DNA of 45,077 bases from CAZPRY01 sp964589175 (GTDB lineage: Bacteria; Fidelibacterota; UBA2242), in assembly GCA_964589175.1 (NCBI GenBank), contig CAZPRY010000031.1:1-45077 (forward strand), given 5' to 3'. Below are positions 7,514 to 16,184 of this stretch, in pieces. A program made the translations under genes and the position numbers. The notes below the pieces were generated by a model. It did not search any database. It saw only the letters and a list, made by a program, of their open reading frames with translations, and was not told the DNA's origin. The number at the start of each line of letters is the position of its first letter. Position 1 is the stretch's first letter.

Positions 7514-10500
7514 AACTACCATATCTCCGAATCAGTGCAATATTCATCTCGCTGATATTAATCGGTTGCCTGAAAGAAATTCAAGGACCGGATAACCGTT
7601 TCAGCGATCCGCCAAGCGAAGAAGACATGGATTATAACCTGCTGATCCATAATAATATAGACGATATCCTTTATCTCTTTTCAAATGACACTCTGGTTAA
7701 AGAAATCCCGGCTGATACATCCTATAAAGTTAACATCGCATCCGGTTCGGATTCACTGGCGGACCTCAGAATCTGGAGGATGTCAGATATTGATGATCCT
7801 TACTTGCCGCCGCCTGATTCCGTTTTCCGCAGCTGGTCAGTTGCCCTTCCTATCGAGAAAGATACGAGTCTGGCCGTCGAGTGGATAATCCGTAACACTA
7901 AGCCCCATATTGGTGTGGGGACCCTGCAGTTCGAATTTAGTTCCGTGCCTGCAAATCCATACAACGTCGATATCATTCCAGACAGCCGGAACGCTGACCC
8001 CTTTTGCACCCTCCGGTCCGGTAAATCCGGCAAAATACTCGGGCTCGATTATGGCTACTATCACCTGTTTTTTCGTTACTGGCTGCCGGATACAACTCTT
8101 GCTTCCGGAAAACAGGTATATGGGTGGGTTGATGCGGATAGTGCCGGTACGCCTTATTATATCACACTGAACTCGCAAACAGACAATAAACGGATCAACA
8201 TTCCTCGATTTGAATATGTCCCGGAATTTGGAGTTTCCGGCCTACTCAACGTTATCAATGAAACGGAAAATATTATCCGGATTTTTGCCGATAACGAAGC
8301 GATCGAGCAGATCGTCATTTCCGATGCATCGCGAGACGGCTTATCGGTAATTGCCCCCTACTCTTCCCGTAGCTATCTGCTGCCTAAAAACATCTATAAT
8401 TTTAAGGCCAAATTTCTCGATGGAAAACTCCGTGAGGCTTTCGATTCCTGCAACGTAATCAGCCGGTATCCGACGGAATGGAAAATTGGGACGCTATCAC
8501 ATACAATTTGGATCCGAAATCAAACCAGTGAGATTCTGACTGTGCATGATTTTGATACCGATCAGTACCTCGGACATTATATCGAACCGAGTTTTTCTTC
8601 AAAAATCGATATCGATACAAATGTGCAACGTCTGAAAGTGCTGAATCTTTCCGAAACAGCGGGAGCAGCACAGTTCAATCCTGAGTGGAATTGGCACATT
8701 GAACAACTCCATTCGGATTATTCGCCGCCTGATACTTTGTCTGAAATTCTGATTCATAACACTTATCAATCCGTTATCCTTCAATGGAAAAATCCCGCCG
8801 ATGTGGATTTCTCCGGTGTGGAGATTTACCGCAGCCTTTTGCCTTTCTCAGCCAAGATCGCGGATTCACTCTTCATAACCAACGGATATTTCGAGAGGTT
8901 CACTAATACCGATCTTGAGAATTATCGCACTTATTATTACCTGCTTTTCCCAGTTGACAGGAATGGCAATCGCGGACATGTCACCCGATGTACAGCCCGG
9001 CCGGCACCCGAGTTTGATCCCCCCTCACCGGTGCATGACGTCCAAATCTCGCACGCGGATAATTCCATCACTCTACAGTGGCAGATTCCTGATGAAGTTG
9101 ATTTGGCCGGTGTACGCATTACGCGAAGTCAGTTCAATTATCCAGCCGGTCCGACCGAAGGGAAAATCGTGTTTAACGGTCTCAATTCCCGTTATATAGA
9201 CATCGGAATATCCAATTATCAAAAGTACTATTATTCGATATTTACTTTCGATATTGCCCAAAATTTTAGTCAAGCCTACCACATATCGGGTATTCCAAGC
9301 GAAGATCAATCTATACCTGGTGACGTTCAGGAATTACAGGCATCAATCTCATCCAACCATCTACGACTGGCCTGGAAAAATCCGGGTGATGAAGATCTAC
9401 GAGGTATTCGCATTTTGCAAAGTTATCAGGATTTTCCCAGAACGCCACGCGACGGATTTATCGTCTTTGACCAAGCCGGCAATGACTATCATGATCACGA
9501 GTTCAACCCGCGTAAAACTTACTTCTATACGATTTACGCTTACGACAAGGCCGAAAATTTCAGCTCGGGAATTACAATTTGCCCGGTTCCGTCTACTGTG
9601 TCGGATTTCGATGCACCGATTCAAAATCTTCGGTCTGAATCCTTCGATAGACAGATCCGCCTCGTTTGGGAAAATCCATCTGATAAAAAATTCTCTGGCG
9701 TGATGATAAGAAAATCCGATCAGACCTATCCCATGTCGCCAATTGATGGTTTAAATATTTTCACGGGGAAGGATACAGTTTATATCGATAAAAATTTGCC
9801 GAATTTTAAGACATACTACTACTCGGTATTCTCGTTTGATTTCATGGAAATATTTAGTATACCTATCCAGATTAAAGCCTCTGCCGCGCCGGATTTAAAT
9901 CCGCCGGGTGAGATAAAATCGCTTTCCGTTATTCCCGGTCCCGGATCGCTGAAATTCACTTGGCTTAATCCGAATGATTCTGATTTCCAATCTGTGAAAA
10001 TTTTACGCAAATCCAACGGCTATCCCAGGTCTTATGCTGACGGAATTCTGATCTTCAATGATACTCTTCAAACTGTTACCGATAAGGGCCTGACGAATGA
10101 TACACATTATTTCTATAAAATATATACTTGCGACACATCGCTCAATCATAGTACAGGGCATGCATATTCCGGTACTCCAGGATTCGATGATATATCACCA
10201 CCTCAGGTAGAGTATGCATCGATAGAATCGGGGCCGGGTATGGTATTTATTCGCTGGCAGAATCCGGATTCCCCCGACTTTTTAGGTACGAAAATCATGC
10301 GTCGGACAGATAGATATCCCCTGAATTCAAGTGACGGTATTCTAATTTATGCGGGTCAGGATTCATCGATAATAGATGAAGTATTGGCCGACACAGTGAC
10401 CTATCTATATTCGATTTTTACGTATGATCATTCCGGGAATTATGGTCAACCGTATTGCCTTCCGGGCAAGGCGCTCCGCGATGTCATCCCACCCGCAGAT

Positions 10501-10773
10501 GTGAATAACGTCACCGTGAATAGTGGAATTAACTCAATCACCCTTCGATGGAAGAATCCGCTGGATTCTGATTTCTCCGGGGTTTTAATTATTCGCCGAA
10601 TCGATCGCTACCCCTCTTCCCCAATCGATGGCGAAGAAGTATATAATTTGAACGGTACTGAATTTACAGACGCTCGACTTGAGCATATAACCTATTACTT
10701 TACTTTATATGCCTATGATTATGCCAGAAATTACAGTCGCGGAGTACAGGTTCCGGGGATGCCTCTCGAATAA
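7510..10773 (+). CDS. Large lipoprotein with seven tandem FN3-like domains
   Basis: 1087 residues. The N-terminus is a lipoprotein signal peptide with lipobox LIGC (Cys20) and Leu at +2, so it is not flagged for the inner membrane by the E. coli Asp+2 rule. Residues ~40-400 seem to hold repeated beta-sandwich units: compare HNNIDDILYLFSNDTLV, NETENIIRIFADNEAI and RNQTSEILTVHDFDTD. From ~403 to the end there are seven copies of a ~95-residue FN3-like repeat with the consensus LxWxNPxDxDFxGVxIxR, then YPxxPxDG, then YYYxIFxxDxAxNFS. FN3 repeats commonly act as spacers or ligand-binding arms on cell surfaces. The repeats are diverged at DNA level, so recombination looks old. The gene overlaps the preceding barrel gene by 4 bases and ends 13 bases from the convergent zinc-ribbon gene. 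No sorting domain is present at the C-terminus. Confidence 0.85.
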   Translation: MKLPYLRISAIFISLILIGCLKEIQGPDNRFSDPPSEEDMDYNLLIHNNIDDILYLFSNDTLVKEIPADTSYKVNIASGSDSLADLRIWRMSDIDDPYLPPPDSVFRSWSVALPIEKDTSLAVEWIIRNTKPHIGVGTLQFEFSSVPANPYNVDIIPDSRNADPFCTLRSGKSGKILGLDYGYYHLFFRYWLPDTTLASGKQVYGWVDADSAGTPYYITLNSQTDNKRINIPRFEYVPEFGVSGLLNVINETENIIRIFADNEAIEQIVISDASRDGLSVIAPYSSRSYLLPKNIYNFKAKFLDGKLREAFDSCNVISRYPTEWKIGTLSHTIWIRNQTSEILTVHDFDTDQYLGHYIEPSFSSKIDIDTNVQRLKVLNLSETAGAAQFNPEWNWHIEQLHSDYSPPDTLSEILIHNTYQSVILQWKNPADVDFSGVEIYRSLLPFSAKIADSLFITNGYFERFTNTDLENYRTYYYLLFPVDRNGNRGHVTRCTARPAPEFDPPSPVHDVQISHADNSITLQWQIPDEVDLAGVRITRSQFNYPAGPTEGKIVFNGLNSRYIDIGISNYQKYYYSIFTFDIAQNFSQAYHISGIPSEDQSIPGDVQELQASISSNHLRLAWKNPGDEDLRGIRILQSYQDFPRTPRDGFIVFDQAGNDYHDHEFNPRKTYFYTIYAYDKAENFSSGITICPVPSTVSDFDAPIQNLRSESFDRQIRLVWENPSDKKFSGVMIRKSDQTYPMSPIDGLNIFTGKDTVYIDKNLPNFKTYYYSVFSFDFMEIFSIPIQIKASAAPDLNPPGEIKSLSVIPGPGSLKFTWLNPNDSDFQSVKILRKSNGYPRSYADGILIFNDTLQTVTDKGLTNDTHYFYKIYTCDTSLNHSTGHAYSGTPGFDDISPPQVEYASIESGPGMVFIRWQNPDSPDFLGTKIMRRTDRYPLNSSDGILIYAGQDSSIIDEVLADTVTYLYSIFTYDHSGNYGQPYCLPGKALRDVIPPADVNNVTVNSGINSITLRWKNPLDSDFSGVLIIRRIDRYPSSPIDGEEVYNLNGTEFTDARLEHITYYFTLYAYDYARNYSRGVQVPGMPLE

Positions 10774-10786
10774 TATTTACTTAGGA

Positions 10787-10951
10787 TTATACCCACATCC
10801 TCTTCCAGACCACTATGCCGAAAACCACCAAAAAACTCGTCAAACATTTCTGGCATTCATATAATCTTGAAAAAGGGATAAAGCGCATCCAGTTGTTTCT
10901 TCTAATCCGATGGAGTTCATCGTAATCACAGCACGGACATTTCACTTTCAC
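10787..10951 (-). CDS. Small zinc-ribbon protein (54 aa)
   Basis: This gene is easy to miss because of its length and GTG start at 10951; a second GTG lies two codons on. A GGGGG purine run sits 10 bases upstream. The protein has two CxxC knuckles, CPCC (Cys5, Cys8) and CQKC (Cys33, Cys36), separated by a basic stretch HRIRRNNWMRFIPFSRLY, and ends in a hydrophobic segment (about residues 40-49) with a basic tail. The layout matches small zinc-ribbon membrane-associated proteins seen in many bacteria, in which a CPxC...CxxC ribbon is followed by a short membrane stretch; no function is known to me. It is convergent with the FN3 lipoprotein gene (13-base gap). The spacing of the cysteines and the arginine-rich linker make chance unlikely. 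Confidence 0.72.
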   Translation of the reverse strand: MKVKCPCCDYDELHRIRRNNWMRFIPFSRLYECQKCLTSFLVVFGIVVWKRMWV

Positions 10952-11392
10952 TACTTATTTCCCCCGAAACTTCAAACCCTCATGTTTCCAGCAATTCCAA
11001 GAGATTAACCATTTCTGTGCAAGTAATTCCCGAATTAATCGATCCGATTTCGGATATAAATACCAATAACTGAATCAAACACAGTATTTTTCTGTGCAAT
11101 AATATTTTGTCAATCCAAACCAATTGATGCAAATGTAAAATTAATTAAAATGAAAACAAACAATTTTCTATTTTATATTAAAAAATATTCGCTCTCACTT
11201 TTTTACTTTGCTTGAAAATATCTCGCATTTTCTCTCCTATTTGACACTTTCAACTTTCTTACCAATATAATACCGAATATAAGGACACGCGTAAGTAAGG
11301 ATTTCGTAATGAACCTAGGATTGTGTTGATGATAAAATCGAATTACAGTAGCGCTTTGTCTATCAATTCCGAATATTTATTGATCGATTTTG
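10952..11392. other. AT-rich gene-free gap with a candidate plus-strand promoter
   Basis: About 440 bases between the zinc-ribbon gene and tRNA-Arg. No open frame of convincing composition was found on either strand. It contains a near-consensus promoter (see the separate entry), a small hairpin ATCAAT/ATTGAT (11362-11367/11379-11384) next to the tRNA 3' end, and a palindrome CACAG...CTGTG near 11078-11094. Confidence 0.6.
11241..11271 (+). promoter_or_regulatory. Candidate sigma-70 promoter without an obvious gene
   Basis: TTGACA at 11241-11246 and TATAAT at 11266-11271 both match the consensus perfectly, though with a long 19-base spacer (17 bases if the -10 is read as AATATA at 11264). 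Downstream on this strand there are only ~115 bases before the antisense tRNA gene, containing AAGGA, an ATG and a 6-codon frame. It may drive a small RNA or may be fortuitous in AT-rich DNA. Confidence 0.35.
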
Positions 11393-11465
11393 TACCCCCA
11401 ACAGGACTCGAACCTGTGCTCCCGGCTCCGGAGGCCGGTGCTCTATCCAACTGAGCTATGGGGGC
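11393..11465 (-). tRNA. tRNA-Arg (anticodon CCG)
   Basis: A 73-base cloverleaf on the minus strand. The acceptor GCCCCCA pairs with TGGGGGT (one G-T pair), D-arm GCTC...GAGC, anticodon stem CCGGC/GCCGG with loop CTCCGGA giving anticodon CCG (reads CGG), T-arm ACAGG-TTCGAGT-CCTGT, and discriminator A. The 3' CCA is not encoded, so it would be added post-transcriptionally. Confidence 0.96.
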
Positions 11466-11482
11466 ATCAAAGAACTGGTGCA

Positions 11483-11511
11483 AAATTACCGTGAAGTTGC
11501 GTAAGAGCCAA
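11483..11511 (-). promoter_or_regulatory. Candidate promoter for tRNA-Arg
   Basis: On the minus strand TTGGCT (11511-11506) and TAATTT (11488-11483) are separated by 17 bases, and the -10 ends 17 bases before the mature tRNA 5' end. This leaves room for a short leader. It lies downstream of the dnaK terminator, so the tRNA should be transcribed separately. Confidence 0.4.
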
Positions 11512-11520
11512 ATACTTTAT

Positions 11521-11554
11521 GCAATAAAAAAGGGGTGAAGATATCTTCACCCCT
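11521..11554 (-). terminator. Intrinsic terminator of dnaK
   Basis: A perfect 24-base palindrome AGGGGTGAAGAT/ATCTTCACCCCT (11531-11554), followed on the minus strand by TTTTTTATTG. It starts 21 bases after the dnaK stop codon. A T-rich run also follows on the plus strand, so it could work both ways. Confidence 0.92.
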
Positions 11555-11575
11555 TCCTTTTTGTATTAATAATAC

Positions 11576-13498
11576 CTATTTATCGTCGACAACCTCAAAA
11601 TCGGCATCTTCGATGTTTTTATCCTTTGCACCGCCCGTACTTCCGGTTTCAGCCTGTTGTCCGTCCTGTGTGCCCGCACCAGGAGGTGGTGTTTCAGTTT
11701 TAACGCGTTCGTACATCTTTGTGGATACATCTGACCATACTTTGTTCACATCCTCCAGAGCACTTTTAATCGCATCAATATCCGATCCAGCCTGTGCTTT
11801 TTTTAGTTTCTCAACGGCATCTTTGATTCGATCCTTCTCGGCAGCATCCAGTTTATCACCGAACTCGTTGAGGTTTTTCTCTGTCTGGTAGGCGAGCGCA
11901 TCCGCCTGATTGCGGGTTTCTACCTCTTCTCTGTGTTTCTTATCCTCAGCTTCATACATTTTAGATTCATTAACCATACGTTCCTTTTCCGCGTCGGTCA
12001 ATCCGCTCGAAGTCTGAATACGCACACTCTGTTCCTTGCTGGTGGCCTTATCCTTGGCAGTAACATTCAGGATTCCGTTAGCATCTATATCGAAACTAAC
12101 CTCAATCTGCGGAATGCCCCGCGGTGCCGGTGGAATCCCATCCAGATGAAATCGGCCGATACTTTTATTGTTAGTTGCCATGGGTCTTTCACCCTGCAAT
12201 ACATGAATTTCAACGGTTGTCTGACTGTCTGCTGCGGTGGAAAATATTTCACTTTTTTTCGTTGGAATCGTCGTATTACGCTCAATCAGCCGCGTAGCGA
12301 CACCACCCAGAGTTTCGATTCCAAGGGAAAGAGGAGTGACATCCAGCAGCAGCACGTCATGAACCTCTCCGCCAAGCACGCCCCCCTGAATCGCAGCGCC
12401 AATTGCGACTACTTCGTCCGGATTGACACTTTTGTTCGGTTCTTTGCCAAATATTTCTTTTACCAGGGCCTGTACTTTAGGAATGCGTGTGGAACCTCCG
12501 ACGAGGATCACTTCATCGATATCGGCAGCTTTCATGCCTGCATCTTCGAGAGCCTGTAAACAGGGTTTTCGGGTTCTCTCTACCAGATCATCCGTCAGGG
12601 ACTCAAATTTTGCTCTCGTGAGTTTTTCGAGCATATGAATCGGCCCGGCAGCTCCGGCGGTGATGTACGGTAGATTGATTTCCGTTTCCATGTTGGACGA
12701 TAGTTCGACCTTGGCTTTTTCACCGGCCTCTTTGAGACGTTGCATCGCCATGGGATCTTTGCTGAGATCAATTCCTTCTTTTTTCTTGAACTCATCAACC
12801 AACCATTCGATAACACGCTGATCAAAATCATCGCCGCCGAGATGTCCGTCTCCGTTAGTGGATTTTACCTCGAAGACACCTTCGCCAATTTCCAGGATAG
12901 AGACATCAAACGTACCGCCGCCGAGATCATAAACGGCAATCTTTTCGTCGCTTTTTTTATCCAGCCCGTACGCCAGCGCGGCCGCAGTCGGTTCATTGAT
13001 AATTCTTCGGACTTCCAATCCGGCAATCTTACCGGCATCTTTGGTCGCCTGTCTCTGCGAATCGTTGAAATACGCGGGCACGGTAATCACGGCCTCGGTA
13101 ATTTTCTCGCCCAATTTTTCTTCGGCAGTCTGTTTCATTTTCTGCAGGATCATAGCGCTGATTTCCGGGGGTGAATAATCCCGATCGGTTATACGAACGC
13201 GGGCGTCACCGTTCGGCCCGTTGACAACTTTGAAGGGAACTTCTTCGATCTCCCGGCTTACTTCTTTATACATTCTTCCCATGAAGCGTTTGATAGAATA
13301 TATCGCGCGATCATAGTTGGTTACAACCTGCCGTTTAGCAGTGTCACCCACGACTCGTTCACCGTCTTTTTTAAACACGACGACAGATGGTGTAATGCTG
13401 CGGCCCTCAGAATTTTCCAGTACTTTCGGCTTTCCGCCTTCCATCACTGCTACACAGGAATTCGTGGTCCCTAAATCAATTCCAATAATCTTTCCCAT
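11576..13498 (-). CDS. dnaK: Molecular chaperone DnaK (Hsp70)
   Basis: 640 residues, the typical length. The ATPase domain opens with GKIIGIDLGTTNSCVAVME, contains AVITVPAYFNDSQRQATKDA and the phosphate-binding DLGGGTFDVSI, and ends near the conserved linker VLLLDVTPLSLGIET, after which the substrate-binding domain begins. The C-terminus ends DFEVVDDK, close to the canonical EEVDD-type tail of bacterial DnaK. It is a cytoplasmic ATP-driven folding chaperone. A GGAGAAG ribosome site precedes ATG 13498. grpE and dnaJ are not adjacent; dnaK stands 142 bases downstream of clpC with its own terminator. No CIRCE inverted repeat (TTAGCACTC-N9-GAGTGCTAA) was found in the gap, so HrcA control is not supported here. 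Confidence 0.98.
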   Translation of the reverse strand: MGKIIGIDLGTTNSCVAVMEGGKPKVLENSEGRSITPSVVVFKKDGERVVGDTAKRQVVTNYDRAIYSIKRFMGRMYKEVSREIEEVPFKVVNGPNGDARVRITDRDYSPPEISAMILQKMKQTAEEKLGEKITEAVITVPAYFNDSQRQATKDAGKIAGLEVRRIINEPTAAALAYGLDKKSDEKIAVYDLGGGTFDVSILEIGEGVFEVKSTNGDGHLGGDDFDQRVIEWLVDEFKKKEGIDLSKDPMAMQRLKEAGEKAKVELSSNMETEINLPYITAGAAGPIHMLEKLTRAKFESLTDDLVERTRKPCLQALEDAGMKAADIDEVILVGGSTRIPKVQALVKEIFGKEPNKSVNPDEVVAIGAAIQGGVLGGEVHDVLLLDVTPLSLGIETLGGVATRLIERNTTIPTKKSEIFSTAADSQTTVEIHVLQGERPMATNNKSIGRFHLDGIPPAPRGIPQIEVSFDIDANGILNVTAKDKATSKEQSVRIQTSSGLTDAEKERMVNESKMYEAEDKKHREEVETRNQADALAYQTEKNLNEFGDKLDAAEKDRIKDAVEKLKKAQAGSDIDAIKSALEDVNKVWSDVSTKMYERVKTETPPPGAGTQDGQQAETGSTGGAKDKNIEDADFEVVDDK

Positions 13499-13640
13499 TT
13501 CTTCTCCTCTATGCTTTCGTTAAGAGTATTTCAAATTCAAATATCGTCCCCTACATAACAAACCTGATGCCAGATAGTAAACCCGGCATATAGGCATATT
13601 TTTCTAAGGCTTTTTAAATGAAGTAAAATTTTCTCTGCAA

Positions 13641-16127
13641 TTATGGCTTAATCTTGGAGACGGCAGAGTCGTCAGCGATGGCAACGGGCTTGGTATCTAT
13701 TTCCTGGTCGGAATGCGCGAAAACCAGTTCGCCGTCTCTCACCGAAACGAAGATACTCTTCCCGTTTTGCAGTCGTCCCTGGAGAATTTTCTCTGCCACA
13801 GAATCTTCTATGAGGGTCTGGATCGCCCGTCTCAAAGGTCGCGCACCGTACTCGGCTTTGAAACCTTTGTCAACGATAAATTCTTTTGATTGCTTATCAA
13901 GGATTATTTTAATACCCGATGATTGCAGGTTTTGCTGGATTTCATTCATCTGGATATCAACGATCTTGAGGATATCACTACGGTTGAGCGGCCGAAAAAC
14001 GAAAGGATCATCAATCCGATTTAAGAACTCCGGGTTGAAAATGCGATTGAGTTCATCGATAATTTTACTCTTCATAACGTCATAGGCGTTTGCCTCATCC
14101 TGCTTGGAAAAGCCGAAAGCTCCTCCTTGCATATTTCGGGAGCCCAGATTGGACGTCATGATCAGGATTGTATTTTTGAAATCCACCCTGCGACCGTAAC
14201 TATCCGTCAGAACACCATCATCGAATATTTGCAGCAGAATATTGAATACGTCGTGATGGGCTTTCTCAATTTCATCGAATAAAACGACTGAATAAGGCTG
14301 TCGTCGAACCCGCTCGGTTAATTCACCACCCTCCTCATAGCCGATATAACCGGGAGGAGCGCCAATCAGGCGCGAAACGGCAAATTTTTCCATATACTCG
14401 GACATATCGATCTTAATAAGTGCATCGGGGCTGTCGAAAAGAGATCGTGCCAGGATTTTGGCCAATTCCGTCTTTCCCACTCCGGTGGGCCCTAAAAACA
14501 GGAAAGAACCAATCGGGCGCCGGGGATCCTTCAAGCCGGCCCGAGCCCGGCGTATAGCACTGGCTACTTTGCTAATAACTTCATCCTGACTGACAATATA
14601 TTTCTTAATATCCTCTTCCAGACCCAGTAGCTTTTTATTTTCAGATTCGATGATGCGATTGACCGGAATGCCGGTCATAATCGCAACAACATCGGCAATG
14701 TCATCCTCGGTAACCGTAATGCGTTCGACCTCACCGCTTTCTTTCCAGGCTTCGCTGGCGATTTCCAGTTCTTCATGCAGGCGCCGTTCGCGATCTCGCA
14801 GTTCGGCGGCTTTTTCGAAATTTTGTTCCTCGACGACTTTTTCTTTTAAAATGCGTACTTCATTGATTTTATTTTCCAGGTCGAGGATATTTTCCGGAAC
14901 AGTGACTTCACGCAGATGAACACGTGAGCCGGCTTCATCCATCACGTCGATGGCCTTATCCGGCAGGAATTTATCGGTGATATAGCGGTCGCTGAGTTCC
15001 ACGGCATCTTCAAGGGCTTTATCGGTGTAGGTCACGGAATGATGTTCCTCATACCGAGCGCGGAGTCCTTTTAGAATCTCGAGGGTTTCCCCTTTTAACG
15101 GTGCGTTGACGATGATTTTTTGAAAGCGGCGTTCGAGGGCGCCATCCTTCTCAATGTATTTCCGGTATTCATCGAGTGTAGTCGCACCGATACACTGGAT
15201 CTCGCCTCTCGCGAGTGCAGGTTTAAACATATTGGCGGCATCCAGCGATCCGGAAGCACCACCAGCTCCTACGATTGTATGCAGTTCATCGATAAAAAGG
15301 ATGACATCATCGCTTTTTTCGAGTTCGTTCATAATGGCCTTCATCCGTTCTTCAAATTGGCCGCGGTATTTGGTGCCGGCGATTAAAGACGCCAAGTCCA
15401 AATCGACGATACGCTTATTATAGAGCAGACGGGGTACTTTATTCTGAACGATACGTAGCGCGAGTCCTTCGGCAATGGCAGTCTTACCCACACCCGGTTC
15501 GCCGATCAGAACAGGATTATTTTTCTTGCGGCGTGAAAGAATCTGGGCCACTCGCTCAATTTCTTTATCCCGGCCGATCACAGGGTCCAATTCATTATTT
15601 TTCGCCTTTTCGGTAATATCACGCGAAAAATGATCCAGGGCGGGAGTTTTAGAGTTCTTCTTTTCGGGGCGAACCGGCGTCTTATTTTCTATAACCGGTC
15701 GGCCGAGTTCGTTTTTCACGTTAAAATAATCGATACCGAAACTGGATAAAACCTCAATAGCGATACCATCGGTTTCCCGCAACATGGCCAGTAAGATATG
15801 TTCCTCGCCAATAATCTCCGCCTCGAAATTTTTCGCTTCCGTGTAGGCATTCTTTAAGATCCGCTCGACACGTTTCGAAAGCGGTAATTTACCGATGAGA
15901 ATCGTTTCACCACTGGGGCGAACAATATCTTCAATTGTCTTTTTAAGTTCGGTAATATCGACACCGAGATCGATTAAAATATCTATCGTTTTACTGTTTT
16001 CCTGCCGCAGTATACCCAGAAGCAAGTGTTCCGAACCGACATAGTTATGGTGAAGGCGGACCGCTTCTTCCTTAGCATAGCGGAGAATCATCTGGATTTT
16101 CTTAGAGAAATTATTCTTCATATTCAC
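13641..16127 (-). CDS. clpC: ATP-dependent Clp protease ATP-binding subunit ClpC
   Basis: A double-AAA+ Hsp100 unfoldase that feeds substrates to ClpP. Visible in order: a duplicated Clp_N repeat domain (residues ~5-145, with HNYVGSEHLLLGIL and EIIGEEHILLAML), the first AAA module (Walker A GEPGVGKT 209-216, Walker B ILFIDE), a UVR motif of ClpC type (about 426-461), and the second AAA module (Walker A GPTGVGKT 546-553, then GYEEGG and LFDEIEKAH). The UVR segment between the two modules separates ClpC from ClpB and ClpA. The start is GTG 16127 or, more probably, ATG 16121 (826 residues); the ribosome site is weak in both cases. It follows lolD by 57 bases and precedes dnaK. clpP is not in the window. 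In other bacteria ClpC often needs adaptor proteins such as MecA, none of which is seen here. Confidence 0.96.
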   Translation of the reverse strand: MNMKNNFSKKIQMILRYAKEEAVRLHHNYVGSEHLLLGILRQENSKTIDILIDLGVDITELKKTIEDIVRPSGETILIGKLPLSKRVERILKNAYTEAKNFEAEIIGEEHILLAMLRETDGIAIEVLSSFGIDYFNVKNELGRPVIENKTPVRPEKKNSKTPALDHFSRDITEKAKNNELDPVIGRDKEIERVAQILSRRKKNNPVLIGEPGVGKTAIAEGLALRIVQNKVPRLLYNKRIVDLDLASLIAGTKYRGQFEERMKAIMNELEKSDDVILFIDELHTIVGAGGASGSLDAANMFKPALARGEIQCIGATTLDEYRKYIEKDGALERRFQKIIVNAPLKGETLEILKGLRARYEEHHSVTYTDKALEDAVELSDRYITDKFLPDKAIDVMDEAGSRVHLREVTVPENILDLENKINEVRILKEKVVEEQNFEKAAELRDRERRLHEELEIASEAWKESGEVERITVTEDDIADVVAIMTGIPVNRIIESENKKLLGLEEDIKKYIVSQDEVISKVASAIRRARAGLKDPRRPIGSFLFLGPTGVGKTELAKILARSLFDSPDALIKIDMSEYMEKFAVSRLIGAPPGYIGYEEGGELTERVRRQPYSVVLFDEIEKAHHDVFNILLQIFDDGVLTDSYGRRVDFKNTILIMTSNLGSRNMQGGAFGFSKQDEANAYDVMKSKIIDELNRIFNPEFLNRIDDPFVFRPLNRSDILKIVDIQMNEIQQNLQSSGIKIILDKQSKEFIVDKGFKAEYGARPLRRAIQTLIEDSVAEKILQGRLQNGKSIFVSVRDGELVFAHSDQEIDTKPVAIADDSAVSKIKP

Positions 16128-16184
16128 TTATTTCAATTTACATTTTTTTTATAAATAATATATGACAAAATCAGCGAAAGAATT

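Noticed and set aside
8700..10773. Recent tandem duplication in the FN3 lipoprotein
   Set aside because: The seven repeats share only protein-level consensus; the DNA shows no long identical stretches, so the duplications are old.
10801..10930. Plus-strand 37-codon frame from ATG near 10817
   Set aside because: The opposite strand encodes the zinc-ribbon protein with clear CxxC motifs, so the plus-strand frame is a shadow.
13499..13640. CIRCE heat-shock operator upstream of dnaK
   Set aside because: No TTAGCACTC-N9-GAGTGCTAA or close variant; only a weak ATGCC/GGCAT hairpin is present.
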